Shown here piece by piece: positions 19,039 to 28,619 of a DNA stretch of 64,000 nucleotides. Position numbers and translations under genes: made by a program. The DNA is taken from NCBI RefSeq assembly GCF_014697615.1, contig NZ_JACJSD010000011.1, forward strand, positions 62,001 to 126,000, read 5' to 3'. Source of the DNA: Nostoc sp. FACHB-280 (GTDB taxonomy: Bacteria > Cyanobacteriota > Cyanobacteriia > Cyanobacteriales > Nostocaceae). Below the pieces are notes generated by a model. It was not told the origin of the DNA. It worked only from the letters and a program-made list of their open reading frames with translations, and made no database searches. Numbering within the stretch: the first letter of the stretch is position 1; the number at the start of each line of letters is the position of its first letter.

Positions 19039-19602
19039 ATGAATATTGAAGAGTTTTTTGAATTAAGTGCTGGTAAATGGTTTTCACACCGCACTAGCCA
19101 TCACTTAGCATTTAAACAGTCTGAAGATGGCAAATCAGATATTGTAATTGAGATGTTGGCAGCAGATCATCCCGAAGTGATCAAACTGTGTCAACAGTAC
19201 GAAGTGAACCCCAGTGAAGCTACCTGTGGTGCAAGAGTCACCTGGAACGGCACGATGGAATGGGATGAAGAAAAACACACAGGTTCAACGGTGCTAGTTA
19301 CTGTACCCGATGCTGATAATCCCAGTGAAGGTAAATTACTGCGCGAGATGGGTTATGCCGAAAAAGCCCCTGTCGCCGGACGTTACAAGATGGGTAGTGA
19401 TGACGCATTAACTTTAACCACAGAATACGAAACTATGTGGTCTGAAGAACGCCTGTGGTTTGCCAGTCCCAATCTAAGAATGCGCGTGAGTATTCTCAAA
19501 CGTTTTGGGGGCTTTAGTATGGCTTCCTTTACTTCAGAAATTCGGATGGGTGGTGCTTCAGCTGCGGCAAAAGCAGCAGAAGTTAGTAATTCAGCTTCAT
19601 AA
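19039..19602 (+). CDS. cpcS: Phycobiliprotein chromophore lyase, CpcS/CpeS family
   Basis: Attaches phycocyanobilin to the Cys-84-type sites of phycobiliproteins. It is a lipocalin-like barrel of 187 residues. Recognised by [19 protein letters not shown], the [20 protein letters not shown] block and the conserved C-terminal [10 protein letters not shown]. The N-terminus is family-like, so the ATG start is secure. It is in the same direction as the nblB-like gene 71 bp upstream and is followed by a clear terminator. Confidence 0.93.
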   Translation: MNIEEFFELSAGKWFSHRTSHHLAFKQSEDGKSDIVIEMLAADHPEVIKLCQQYEVNPSEATCGARVTWNGTMEWDEEKHTGSTVLVTVPDADNPSEGKLLREMGYAEKAPVAGRYKMGSDDALTLTTEYETMWSEERLWFASPNLRMRVSILKRFGGFSMASFTSEIRMGGASAAAKAAEVSNSAS

Positions 19603-19608
19603 AAAAGT

Positions 19609-19640
19609 AGAGACGTGTGATGTTGCACGTCTCTCTTTTT
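19609..19640 (+). terminator. Rho-independent terminator of cpcS
   Basis: AGAGACGTG (19609-19617) pairs perfectly with CACGTCTCT (19626-19634) over an 8-base loop and is followed by CTTTTT. It begins 7 bp after the cpcS stop codon. Confidence 0.92.
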
Positions 19641-19702
19641 CTGACTGGAATCTCTATGAATGTCATATTTTTGATGAAAACCGAATTTTTAAGCCATAAT
19701 TT

Positions 19703-19873
19703 TTACTTTTGGATCGCTCGCAATGCTTTCAGAGACAATCCATATTTTTGATTTTGTTCGTCAATAAAGTCTTCTAAACTCGAAAATTGTCCTCTTTCAA
19801 AATCATCAAGCCCGCATTGAATTCCCTTTAAAGCCTCAAAAAAATCAGGCTCTCCTAGACTAGCTATAGCAAA
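19703..19873 (-). pseudogene. Remnant of a small antitoxin-like gene, start missing
   Basis: On the minus strand 56 codons are open without a usual start codon, reading LGEPDFFEALKGIQCGLDDF, then ERGQFSSLEDFIDEQNQKYG, then a stop. The pattern of a helix ending KGIQxGLDDFxxG, then a segment like SLEDFIDEQNQKYGLS, resembles the C-terminal half of short cyanobacterial antitoxin-like proteins. An intact N-terminal half of such a protein is encoded upstream on the same strand (19979-20170). An in-frame stop bounds the fragment at 19874-19876. Confidence 0.45.
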
Positions 19874-19978
19874 TTAATACTTAATATCAGGTTAAATCCT
19901 TACATAGTCTGGGATTCAGGAGTAATAAAGTAAATTTTTATTAAATCATTGTTTTTATATTAGCGAAACCTTGTTATA

Positions 19979-20170
19979 TCAATCATTTGAGCCATTTTTT
20001 AGTGTTAATTTATCAACCCAAGTCTGGGAGAGCCAAAAATCATTATCATCCAAACTCAGCCCCAAAGTCAGAACGGCGATCGCCATTTGCGAAATATCTT
20101 GTCCGTTGCTTTCAGCACGCTGTCTCAGCAGCGCCTCAATTTTCGGTGGCAAATCGAGTGTAATGGACAT
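19979..20170 (-). CDS. Short antitoxin-like protein, probably truncated
   Basis: Protein of 63 residues starting MSITLDLPPKIEALLRQRAE, a pattern of small cyanobacterial antitoxin-like proteins with a ribbon-helix-helix-like start. The middle is GQDISQMAIAVLTLGLSLDD. The C-terminal 20 residues (LSQTWVDKLTLKNGSND) do not look like the family. No toxin gene is adjacent. Together with the remnant at 19703-19873 it suggests a decayed locus. It could still be expressed. Confidence 0.5.
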   Translation of the reverse strand: MSITLDLPPKIEALLRQRAESNGQDISQMAIAVLTLGLSLDDNDFWLSQTWVDKLTLKNGSND

Positions 20171-20286
20171 TGTTGATTTTTCTTCAGTGATAATGGTTTT
20201 ATTATAGCGATTGCCTTCTTAAACTTGAGGAGCGAGCGCTCCTAGCGGGGTGGGCTACTATCAATTTAGTCAGTAGGTAATGATGT

Positions 20287-21765
20287 TTAAATTTGGAGTA
20301 AGTTAGCGATCGCCTGTGGTAATGGCAAAATAATGATAATTAATAAAGCCATTGCCATTAATCCCAAAATGTCGCGTCCATTATCCAATTCGCTGACATC
20401 ATTTAATGCTGGTTCATCAACTAGTGGCATAAATAATAAAATTATTGCCCAAACAAAAAATTCTGACTGTACCAAAGACAGTAATAGCAGTAACAACCGC
20501 GCTATTTGACCAATCATCATAGCGGTGCGTTGCCCAAACATTGCATGAACAATGTGACCGCCGTCAAGTTGTCCCACAGGCATTAAATTTAAGGCTGTGA
20601 CAATTAATCCTAAAAAACCAGCCACGGCCAAAGGATGTAAATCAATAGCAGACTTAGCAGTGAGTTGACTGCCTAATGCTAACTTGGCAAGCAATGCTAA
20701 TAAAATAGAATATTTCGGATTCAGAGCATCAGGATTGAGAATACCCATTTTTTCACTTATTGGGACGATTTCAGAATGAGCTAAACCCCAAATTAAAATC
20801 GGTAAGGTTGCGATAAATCCGGCAATTGGCCCAGCAATACTGACATCAAATAAAGCTTTTCGGTTAGGAATTGGACTACGCATTTGAATAAATGCACCAA
20901 AAGTCCCCAAGAAGAAAGGCATGGGGATAAAATATGGCAGAGTTGAGCGAATTCTGTAGAACTTAGCCGTCAAGTAATGACCCAGTTCGTGAATGCCTAA
21001 AATCGTGATTAACCCCAAGGAATATGGCAATCCTTCTAGTAAACTATAGGGGTTAGATTGTAATGTTGTTAGTTCAACCCCAGATATTCTAGCTCCCACA
21101 AATGTGGTCGTGAAAAGAGTTGTAATTAATAGTAAAAGTGCCAATCCTGGCCTAGTTAATTTTTCGGTTTTGTTTTGATTAACTGCTGAAGCAGCTTGTG
21201 AGTTAGGCACTAAGACAAAAAAGGGCTTACCATTTATGCCTTCTTGAAAGATGAGCAAAAAGCGATCGCCAAATTGTGATTCGACGTTAGCCTTAATCCG
21301 CTGGTACGCTTGCTGTGGTGTAGTTCGTAACTGTCCACGACAGATAATCGCTTGGGGTCGATACTCAAGATTTTGAATATAGTATACAGACCAGGGAAAA
21401 CAATTTCGCAGCTGGCTTTCTTCGGTAGGTTCAATGGGACGCACTGGTACTGGTTCTGCGGTAGGATGGATAACCGATTCTGGTTTGGGAGTTTGGGGTT
21501 CAGTTTGCTTGTCTGTTGACGCTGTTCGTCCCCATTGAAATAACAGCCAGTATAACAAAAGGCAAACAATAGAAGAACCGAGAATCAGTGATGGTGGCGG
21601 CGGTTGTTTAATGCCATATCTGGCTGTCCATCCAGTCAACAGTAATGCTGGTGTCATTAACACTAGCCATAACAACCAAACAGGTGTATGTGTAATGCCA
21701 ATCGCACTGCGTTGCACCATCAAATAAGTAGCTATTCCTAGGAGGAGGAGAAACCAAAAAGTCAT
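20287..21765 (-). CDS. Site-2 protease family (M50) membrane metalloprotease
   Basis: Intramembrane zinc protease resembling the EGY-type site-2 proteases of chloroplasts and cyanobacteria. The zinc motif HELGH lies near residue 260, and the third-ligand region NLMPVGQLDGGH further on. Multiple hydrophobic segments flank a soluble N-terminal part (about 80-210) with QAYQRIKANVESQFGDRFLL. The ATG at 21765 (MTFWFLLLLGIATYL) puts a membrane helix at the start. The longer frame from 21849 adds a cysteine-containing leader unlikely to be translated. Length from the chosen start is 492. Confidence 0.92.
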   Translation of the reverse strand: MTFWFLLLLGIATYLMVQRSAIGITHTPVWLLWLVLMTPALLLTGWTARYGIKQPPPPSLILGSSIVCLLLYWLLFQWGRTASTDKQTEPQTPKPESVIHPTAEPVPVRPIEPTEESQLRNCFPWSVYYIQNLEYRPQAIICRGQLRTTPQQAYQRIKANVESQFGDRFLLIFQEGINGKPFFVLVPNSQAASAVNQNKTEKLTRPGLALLLLITTLFTTTFVGARISGVELTTLQSNPYSLLEGLPYSLGLITILGIHELGHYLTAKFYRIRSTLPYFIPMPFFLGTFGAFIQMRSPIPNRKALFDVSIAGPIAGFIATLPILIWGLAHSEIVPISEKMGILNPDALNPKYSILLALLAKLALGSQLTAKSAIDLHPLAVAGFLGLIVTALNLMPVGQLDGGHIVHAMFGQRTAMMIGQIARLLLLLLSLVQSEFFVWAIILLFMPLVDEPALNDVSELDNGRDILGLMAMALLIIIILPLPQAIANLLQI

Positions 21766-22034
21766 GTTTTCTTTAATAATTTGGAAAAATATCCCGCCAG
21801 TAGTGTCAGCACCACAGTCATCACTACAAAGCAGAATCTCAAACCCCAATTTTTAACAATAGTTAACTATTAAGGCAGAATTTTCTTAGTAACAATTTGT
21901 TCAATCATGACCACAGATGAATAGCACAAAAGCTAATAAAACCACTGTTGGACAATCTCAAGCTGAAAATTGGATCAGCAGTTCAACTCTGTGATTAAAT
22001 TTTTACCACTCCTCATTTTCGTATAGTTTTTCTC

Positions 22035-22721
22035 ATGGGTTCCTTACCTCAACCACCCGGTCATCATGCTAAAGCACCACGGCCTGTACTTGAAAGCATT
22101 TTTGCTTTTGTGCCAAATCGGGACACATTAGGAGGAACCTCCTATTTCATTGTAAGAAATGAAGGGAATATCCTCATCGATTGTCCAGCGTTAGAACAAA
22201 TAAATCTGGATTTTTTGCGATCGCATGGGGGTGTACGCTGGCTAGTGATTACCCACCGTGGTGCCATTGGCAAAACCCCAGAACTCCAGCAAGCTTTGGG
22301 TTGTGAGGTGATCATTCAAGAACAAGAAGCGTATTTATTACCTAATTTAAACGTTACGACCTTTACCCAAGAAATTATTCTTACTTCCACAACCCAAATT
22401 ATTTGGACACCAGGACATTCCCCTGGTTCCGCTTGCCTTTATGACAGCACATTCGGCGGTGTTTTATTTTCTGGTCGGCATTTATTACCCAATCAACAAG
22501 GTGAACCAGTACCATTACGCACCGCTAAAACCTTTCACTGGCCTCGACAAATTAAAAATGTTCAATCTTTACTAAAATGCTTTACCCCAGACACCCTTGA
22601 GTATATTTGTCCGGGTGCGAATACAGGTTTTCTGAGAGGTAAGCGTGTAATAGACCAAGCATACCAGCGTTTAGCAGCCTTGGATTTCTCCGACTTGTTG
22701 CAGGTACAACCGATTTTATAA
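22035..22721 (+). CDS. Metallo-beta-lactamase-fold protein lacking metal ligands
   Basis: Of 228 residues, the fold is recognisable (GGTSYFIVRNEGNILIDCP, WTPGHSPGSACLYD). The catalytic motifs are degraded: the usual HxHxDH is THRGAIGK, the motif-4 Asp (normally in a TGD loop) is LFSGRHLL, and the motif-5 His is absent in ICPGANTGFLRG. Only two ligand-type histidines remain. It is probably a pseudoenzyme used for binding or regulation, though a different metal geometry cannot be excluded. The frame is full-length and undamaged, so it is not a decaying pseudogene. Confidence 0.82.
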   Translation: MGSLPQPPGHHAKAPRPVLESIFAFVPNRDTLGGTSYFIVRNEGNILIDCPALEQINLDFLRSHGGVRWLVITHRGAIGKTPELQQALGCEVIIQEQEAYLLPNLNVTTFTQEIILTSTTQIIWTPGHSPGSACLYDSTFGGVLFSGRHLLPNQQGEPVPLRTAKTFHWPRQIKNVQSLLKCFTPDTLEYICPGANTGFLRGKRVIDQAYQRLAALDFSDLLQVQPIL

Positions 22722-22810
22722 GGGAGTAGGAAGTGGTGTGTGGGGAGTAGGAAGGAGAAAGTTTTTGCTCAAAGGCTGAGTAAAAACTTTCATGTTAACT
22801 TTTTCTCTCT

Positions 22811-22852
22811 TATCTCCCTTATCTCCCTTGTCTCCCTTGTCTCCCTTCTCCC
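22811..22852. repeat. CT-rich short tandem repeat
   Basis: Imperfect repeats of TCTCCCTTG/TCTCCCTTA occur between two converging genes. The complementary GGGAGACAAGG type appears at about 28507-28525 and 43481-43501, so this is a dispersed microsatellite family. Confidence 0.6.
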
Positions 22853-22889
22853 ATTTCCAGGCAGATTGTAAAAAACCTAAATTCTTTCT

Positions 22890-24137
22890 CTACTCCCTAC
22901 TCCCCACAACTAAAGGATTCTGTGCCAATATCTCGACTGCGGCTTGATATTGGGAATCTGCTTCTGTGGCGAGTTGATCGCGGGTAATGGGTTGTTGGGT
23001 AACTATTTTATCTGGCTTAATTCCAAGTTTATTAATATCTCGATGTTGGGGAGTTTCATATTTAGCAATTGTGACTGCTAAACCAGAACCATCTGACAGT
23101 TCAAATAAAGATTGAATTAAGCCTTTACCAAATGTAGTTTCGCCTACTAATTGGGCGCGGCCATTATCTTGCAATGCGCCAGCCAGAATTTCACTAGCAC
23201 TAGCAGTTCCTTGATTGACGAGAATTACTAAGGGGTCTTTTGTGAGTGCTGGGCCAAAGGCTTCAAAACTGCCTTGAATACCTTGACGATTCACCGTGTA
23301 GACAATGGTGCCAGAATCTAACCACAGCCGGGCAATTTCCACGCCAGCCTGTAAAAGTCCCCCTGGATTATTGCGTAAATCTAAAATATAGGCAGCAGCG
23401 CCTTTTTTCTCTAGACTATTAATAGCATGTGCCAACTCTGTAGAGGCATTGGCGTTAAATTGAGTCAGACGAAGATAGCCAATGGATGTGCCTTGAGAAG
23501 AAGTACGCAATTTGGCAATAACTGGGTTAAGTTCAATGCGATCGCGCACAATACTAACTTCTCGCTGTGCTTCGCCATCACGCTCAATCAACAGCGTTAC
23601 TAAACTGCCAATAGGGCCGCGCATCCTGGCTGCTGCTTCATCCAAGGTTAAATTCTCTGTGGAAAATCCTTCAATTTTGAGAATGCGATCGCGCGGTCTA
23701 ATGCCGGCTTTCTCGGCTGGTGAACCTTCAATCGGCGAAACCACCTCTAATTGACCTGTTTGGGGATTGAGGGCGATTTGCAACCCAACTCCAGTTAATT
23801 CTCCAGAAGTATTAACCTGCAAGCTACGGTACTGTTCTGGATCTAAAAAACGGGTAAAAGGATCATCTAAACTCTTGAGCATGGATTGAATCGCCGTGTA
23901 AGCAGCTTCTTTGTTAGTCAAAGGCTTCTCTAAGGCTTTTTGTCTAACGGTCGCCCAGTTTTGATGATTAAATGTGTCGTCTAAATAAGTGCGATTGACA
24001 ATGCGCCAAACTTCTGAAACTAGCTTTTGTTCACCGGTCAATGCTGTTGCACCTGGGATAACCCCGCCAATCGCCAAACAAAATGCCAAAAATAGTGACA
24101 AAACCACCCGAAAAACGTACTTTTCCATGAACCCCAT
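22890..24137 (-). CDS. ctpA: Carboxyl-terminal processing protease, S41 family
   Basis: Secreted serine protease; cyanobacterial CtpA trims the C-terminal extension of photosystem II protein D1. A signal peptide (hydrophobic VLSLFLAFCLAIGGVI, ending ATA) is followed by a PDZ domain (GELTGVGLQI to RILKIEGFSTEN). The catalytic region has GTASASEILAGALQDNGRA with the nucleophile Ser and GETTFGKGLIQ with the Lys. AGGTGG lies about 8 bases before the ATG at 24137, so this start is preferred over 24149; length is 415. It is divergent from petB. Whether it is the D1-processing paralogue cannot be decided from motifs. Confidence 0.93.
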   Translation of the reverse strand: MGFMEKYVFRVVLSLFLAFCLAIGGVIPGATALTGEQKLVSEVWRIVNRTYLDDTFNHQNWATVRQKALEKPLTNKEAAYTAIQSMLKSLDDPFTRFLDPEQYRSLQVNTSGELTGVGLQIALNPQTGQLEVVSPIEGSPAEKAGIRPRDRILKIEGFSTENLTLDEAAARMRGPIGSLVTLLIERDGEAQREVSIVRDRIELNPVIAKLRTSSQGTSIGYLRLTQFNANASTELAHAINSLEKKGAAAYILDLRNNPGGLLQAGVEIARLWLDSGTIVYTVNRQGIQGSFEAFGPALTKDPLVILVNQGTASASEILAGALQDNGRAQLVGETTFGKGLIQSLFELSDGSGLAVTIAKYETPQHRDINKLGIKPDKIVTQQPITRDQLATEADSQYQAAVEILAQNPLVVGSRE

Positions 24138-24503
24138 TCTCAATTCCACCTGAACCCAAATTGTATCGAACTGCCCAGTTCTCTCGTTGTTGATGAAATC
24201 TATCTCTCGACTATGTTACTTTTTTTATAGAAGTAGTGCATTGCTCTCATCAAATTGTTAAGGCAATCTATGAGTACACAAGGCACTCTACAAACGATAA
24301 AATCTACTTTGGAACTGGCATTTTAAGTGTTTGGTTGCAAAGAGAACGCCATATATTTCATATTTACAGAGTGTTAAGTTGCTGAAAACGCTCATCACTC
24401 TGAAAGCAAAAAAACCAAACAAACAACCTTTTTGTGAAAATCCCAAAATTGCCAATTGGGAGATTTATCAACCGCAACCGATTTTTTAGGAACTTGAGAT
24501 TGT
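24138..24503. other. Divergent promoter region ctpA-petB
   Basis: No gene is seen. AT-rich sequence must contain promoters for both directions. A short palindrome CCAATTGG occurs at about 24454-24461, and AGGAAC near 24489-24494 is the likely petB ribosome-binding site. Confidence 0.5.
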
Positions 24504-25151
24504 ATGGCCAACGTTTACGACTGGTTTGAGGAACGCTTGGAAATTCAGGCGCTTGCTGAAGACGTAACAAGCAAGTACGTACCTCCCCACGTCAACATCT
24601 TTTACTGTCTAGGTGGAATTACTCTCGTCTGCTTTCTCATCCAGTTTGCTACTGGATTTGCCATGACGTTCTACTACAGACCAACAGTTACAGAAGCTTA
24701 TGCTTCTGTACAGTACATCATGAACGAAGTAAACTTCGGTTGGCTGATTCGCTCCATCCACCGTTGGTCTGCCAGCATGATGGTGTTAATGATGATTCTG
24801 CACGTTTTCCGGGTTTACTTGACTGGTGGTTTTAAAAAGCCCCGTGAATTAACCTGGGTAAGTGGTGTCATCATGGCTGTGATCACCGTTTCCTTTGGAG
24901 TGACTGGCTACTCTTTGCCTTGGGATCAGGTAGGGTACTGGGCTGTGAAAATCGTGAGTGGTGTACCAGAAGCGATTCCTGTTGTTGGGACATTGATTTC
25001 TGATTTGTTGCGCGGTGGTTCTAGTGTTGGTCAAGGAACATTAACTCGTTACTACAGCGCCCACACCTTTGTTCTACCTTGGCTAATTGCAGTCTTCATG
25101 CTGTTCCACTTCTTGATGATTCGCAAACAAGGCATTTCCGGGCCTTTGTAA
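24504..25151 (+). CDS. petB: Cytochrome b6
   Basis: Haem-carrying core subunit of the thylakoid cytochrome b6f complex, linking photosystem II and I electron transfer. The 215-residue length is canonical. The haem ligands lie in [20 protein letters not shown] and in [21 protein letters not shown]. The Cys of the [10 protein letters not shown] segment would bind the extra covalent haem. Four membrane helices are present. petD follows on the same strand after 227 bp, the usual cyanobacterial petBD operon. Confidence 0.99.
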   Translation: MANVYDWFEERLEIQALAEDVTSKYVPPHVNIFYCLGGITLVCFLIQFATGFAMTFYYRPTVTEAYASVQYIMNEVNFGWLIRSIHRWSASMMVLMMILHVFRVYLTGGFKKPRELTWVSGVIMAVITVSFGVTGYSLPWDQVGYWAVKIVSGVPEAIPVVGTLISDLLRGGSSVGQGTLTRYYSAHTFVLPWLIAVFMLFHFLMIRKQGISGPL

Positions 25152-25378
25152 TTTCATTGTTGGTTCAGCCAAAATGTGAACAGGCATTAGCTATTTCCAG
25201 ACAAATTTGTTTGTTTTAAACTGATGAACAATTAGATATGGCACATCAGCAAAAAATCACAGACAGTTTGACTAAGAAATAATGGCTATTCCCCTGTCTG
25301 ACAAGACTGGGGTAGCCTCAAAGCAAATGGCTAACATCAATGCCTTAACTGAAATTCAGCAGGAGAACGCATTTAAAA

Positions 25379-25861
25379 ATGGCAACACAGAAAAAACCCG
25401 ATCTGAGCGATCCTATCTTAAGAGCCAAGCTCGCTAAGGGAATGGGTCACAACTATTATGGTGAACCCGCTTGGCCCAATGACCTACTTTATGTATTCCC
25501 AATTGTAATCATGGGATCTTTCGCTTGTATTGTGGCTCTAGCTGTACTAGATCCAGCAATGACAGGTGAACCAGCAGATCCTTTCGCTACACCATTGGAA
25601 ATTCTGCCAGAGTGGTACTTGTACCCTGTATTCCAAATTTTGCGATCGCTTCCTAACAAATTGTTGGGAGTTCTCGCAATGGCTTCCGTACCCCTGGGAC
25701 TAATTCTGGTTCCCTTTATTGAGAACGTGAATAAGTTCCAAAACCCCTTCCGTCGTCCAGTTGCAACTACAGTATTTCTGTTTGGCACTTTGGTAACTTT
25801 GTGGTTGGGTATTGGCGCAGCTTTACCTTTAGACAAATCCTTGACCTTGGGACTTTTCTAA
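25379..25861 (+). CDS. petD: Cytochrome b6f complex subunit IV
   Basis: Three-helix partner of cytochrome b6 that forms the quinol oxidation site. The PEWY motif is present in [20 protein letters not shown]. The 160-residue length and the N-terminus [20 protein letters not shown] are canonical. It lies downstream of petB in the same direction. Confidence 0.99.
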   Translation: MATQKKPDLSDPILRAKLAKGMGHNYYGEPAWPNDLLYVFPIVIMGSFACIVALAVLDPAMTGEPADPFATPLEILPEWYLYPVFQILRSLPNKLLGVLAMASVPLGLILVPFIENVNKFQNPFRRPVATTVFLFGTLVTLWLGIGAALPLDKSLTLGLF

Positions 25862-26256
25862 ATTAGATTAGTTACCAAAAATTGCTTTGACGCTTGTGTA
25901 AGTTTGATTAGTATGTAAAAGGGTGTGAGTGGTGGCTAAAACCACTCATACTCTCTGAAATATGCTAGTTAAACAAATAACAAGCGTCAATTTTAGTAAT
26001 CTAGTACAACAATGAAAAAGGCAAAAGTCAAAAGGCAAAAGGAAGAATAGTGATACCAAGCTTTTTAGCAATTTCTGAGGGTCTGTTTATTTACGCCGAA
26101 CTGTACTAGGCAGTACCTGAGATTTTTGGGGTATACAGCAAAGCAGATTTTAGGAAATTTAACTTTGTCCTGTGACATCACAGCTATACCTAAGCTAAAA
26201 ATCTCCCAAATTCAACCAGTCAAAACATTTTTTATTTAATACTTAAGTCAAGGTCA
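25862..26256. other. Gene-free stretch after petD
   Basis: It contains the petD hairpin (25926-25948) and an AAAGGCAAAAGTCAAAAGGC-type purine-rich repeat at about 26018-26042. Beyond that it is AT-rich leader before the anti-sigma-type gene. No gene was recognised. Confidence 0.4.
25926..25948 (+). terminator. Stem-loop downstream of petD
   Basis: TGAGTGGT (25926-25933) pairs with ACCACTCA (25941-25948) over a 7-base loop. There is no T-run after it, so it may stabilise or process the petBD mRNA rather than terminate it. Confidence 0.45.
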
Positions 26257-26691
26257 ATGCTGATAATGGTGGAGCGCGACCATCTGACTGTCAGGAGCGA
26301 ACTTCCGCTCTTAAATAAAGTTCAACAATGGTTTGAGCAGTTTTGTCTCAAATATCTATGTCAACGTGGTTGGACAGAAAACCAACTATATCGCCTGAAT
26401 TTAGCGTTAGCAGAGGGCTTTACCAACGCAGTTCGCCATGCTCATAAGACTTTACCACTGGAAACAACCATAGATATTGAACTGAGTCTATGGGTTGACC
26501 GAATGGAAATTAGAATATGGGATCATGGCCAGCCTTTTAATCCTGATGAAGTCGTCGAGCCGGAACTCGGTAAGCCACAAGAAGGCGGTTATGGCTGGTT
26601 CTTGTTGAGGCGTTTAACTGATCGGGTGGTTTATGAGCGTAGTGCGGATGAGCGAAATTGTCTGTTAATTATTGAGTACAGTCGCCAATAA
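26257..26691 (+). CDS. Anti-sigma factor-type serine kinase (HATPase)
   Basis: RsbW/SpoIIAB-like protein of 144 residues that would bind a sigma factor or phosphorylate an anti-sigma antagonist. The Bergerat ATP fold shows N-box LALAEGFTNAVRHAHK, G1 box IRIWDHGQPFNPD and G2 box EGGYGWFLLRRLTDRV. It is a single-domain protein. No sigma factor or STAS antagonist is adjacent. The start is ambiguous between ATGs at 26257 and 26266; AAGG lies close to the first and at better spacing for the second. Confidence 0.9.
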   Translation: MLIMVERDHLTVRSELPLLNKVQQWFEQFCLKYLCQRGWTENQLYRLNLALAEGFTNAVRHAHKTLPLETTIDIELSLWVDRMEIRIWDHGQPFNPDEVVEPELGKPQEGGYGWFLLRRLTDRVVYERSADERNCLLIIEYSRQ

Positions 26692-26869
26692 ATTCCAATG
26701 GTGAAAGATAAGGGAATTTAAGGGCAAATACAAAATTCGTGTATAAAAAATATACACAGTTTAGTAAAGTCAGCATACGATTTTTAGTGACACTTTTGCT
26801 AAGATTTGGCAGCAGCTTAAAGATAATTCAGGCTGCAATAAAGTGGAACTTGTATCAATAAAAACTTAA

Positions 26870-28036
26870 ATGCTGACTGATTTAACAGAAGAAAAACCAC
26901 AAGGGGTTAACAAAGTTAACACAACTCCTCACCATTTTTTCGTTTTTATCGAAGTGTTTGGTTGTGAAGGCGGGATTCAGTCTTATGTCAAAGATATTTT
27001 TCAGGCTTATACAGAGTTAAATGCAGGTTACAAGACAGATGTCTTTGTTTTGCGAGATAGTCTAGACTGTGCCAATCCTTTTGCGTCTGAGAGTGTAAAA
27101 TTTCATTATTTTAAAAATAAGTCGCCGCAAATCGGCAGAATGGCGATGGCTGGGGCTTTATTAAAGTTTCTCTTACAAAAACGCCCCCAACGTGTATTTT
27201 GTGGTCATATTAAACTTGCCGTCTTAATCCAAACTCTTTGTCAGCCGTTAGGTATTCCCTACACAGTCCTCACCTACGGTAAAGAAGTCTGGGAACCATT
27301 AAAAACTCCGGAACGCCGCGCCCTTGCAGCCGCCAGTGAAATTTGGACAATCAGCCGTTATAGTCGCGATCGCGCTTGTGCAGCTAATGGGATTGACCCG
27401 AAAAAAGTGAAAATGCTGCCTTGTGCAATTGATGGTGATAAATTTACCCCAGGGGAAAAACTACCAGAATTAGTAGCAAAGTATGGGTTAACAGATGCTA
27501 AAGTCTTGATGACAGTGGCACGCCTGTGGTCGGGTGATATTTATAAAGGTGTAGATGTGACAATTCGGGCTTTACCTGAAATCGCCCAGGTTTTCCCAGA
27601 AGTGAAATATTTGGTGATTGGGCGTGGTGATGATCAACCGCGATTAGCCCAGTTAGCCAAAGATTTGGGGGTAAGCGATCGCGTTGTGTTTGCTGGTTTT
27701 GTCCCTACAGAAGATTTAATCGCCCATTATCGCCTAGCAGATGCTTATATCATGCCTTCTCAAGAAGGTTTTGGTATTGTTTATCTCGAAGCAATGGCTT
27801 GTGGTATCCCAGTTTTATCGGGTGATGCAGACGGTTCGGCTGATCCTTTACAAGATGGTAAATTAGGCTGGCGAGTGCCACACCGTGATGCTGATGCTGT
27901 CGCCGCAGCTTGTATTGAAATTTTACAAAAGAATGATCAACGCTGTGATGGTAAGTGGTTGCGAGAACAAGCGATCGCGCATTTTGGGACAGCAGCCTTT
28001 AAACAGCAGCTTGCAGCGTTAGTAAAAGCATCTTAA
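26870..28036 (+). CDS. Glycosyltransferase family 4
   Basis: GT-B fold retaining glycosyltransferase of 388 residues, probably cytoplasmic and acting on cell-surface glycan or glycolipid. The N-terminal acceptor domain has FVFIEVFGCEGGIQSYVKD. The donor domain has VLMTVARLWSGDIYKGVD, YLVIGRGDDQPRLAQLA, VVFAGFVPTEDLIAHYRLADAY (written here in part) and the EGFGIVYLEAMACGIPVL signature with both glutamates. The acceptor is unknown. It stands alone. Confidence 0.93.
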   Translation: MLTDLTEEKPQGVNKVNTTPHHFFVFIEVFGCEGGIQSYVKDIFQAYTELNAGYKTDVFVLRDSLDCANPFASESVKFHYFKNKSPQIGRMAMAGALLKFLLQKRPQRVFCGHIKLAVLIQTLCQPLGIPYTVLTYGKEVWEPLKTPERRALAAASEIWTISRYSRDRACAANGIDPKKVKMLPCAIDGDKFTPGEKLPELVAKYGLTDAKVLMTVARLWSGDIYKGVDVTIRALPEIAQVFPEVKYLVIGRGDDQPRLAQLAKDLGVSDRVVFAGFVPTEDLIAHYRLADAYIMPSQEGFGIVYLEAMACGIPVLSGDADGSADPLQDGKLGWRVPHRDADAVAAACIEILQKNDQRCDGKWLREQAIAHFGTAAFKQQLAALVKAS

Positions 28037-28114
28037 CCAATCACAAATGACAAATGACCATTGACCATCTCTAAACTCGCTATCCTAGAAAGAGAGCAAG
28101 ACTGTAATTAAAAA

Positions 28115-28486
28115 ATGAGCTTTAACAATTCACAATTGAATATGCTAAATCTCCGCCCTTTGCTCACTTTCTTAGCAGTTATCTGGTTGCTAGGTTCATT
28201 GGGACTGGGTTGGTTAGTAAAATCTTTATTTATTCTTTTTGCATTGCTGTCACTAGCGCCTGTAGTGGCTTTCTTTGGATTTCGCTGGTGGCTACAACGC
28301 AACTTAGTGACTGACAAGTGTCCTGTGTGCGCCTACGAATTCACGGGTTTGAACAATAGCCAATTACAATGTCCTAACTGTGGCGAACAGCTATCAGTCC
28401 AGAAAGGCCACTTTCAACGCTTTGCACCAGAAGGCACAATTGATGTGACTGCGGTAGAAGTACAAGCCCAATCATTGGAAGATTAA
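28115..28486 (+). CDS. Small membrane protein with zinc-ribbon tail
   Basis: Protein of 123 residues. Two hydrophobic helices (about 17-35 and 38-58) are followed by a zinc-ribbon-like CPVC...CPNC pair at about 68-90 and an acidic C-terminus. It was not recognised as a named family. It lies 78 bp after the glycosyltransferase in the same direction, but both genes appear independent. A perfect-stem hairpin follows downstream. Confidence 0.75.
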   Translation: MSFNNSQLNMLNLRPLLTFLAVIWLLGSLGLGWLVKSLFILFALLSLAPVVAFFGFRWWLQRNLVTDKCPVCAYEFTGLNNSQLQCPNCGEQLSVQKGHFQRFAPEGTIDVTAVEVQAQSLED

Positions 28487-28619
28487 CGAAAAAGTCTTTA
28501 GGAGTAGGGAGACAAGGGAGACAAGGTGGACAAGGGAGAGAGATGTTTATCAATTATTTAGGATTGCTATAACTTCGTGTCCTACCCGTCCTTTGCTGTT
28601 CTTTGATACGAAAAATTAA

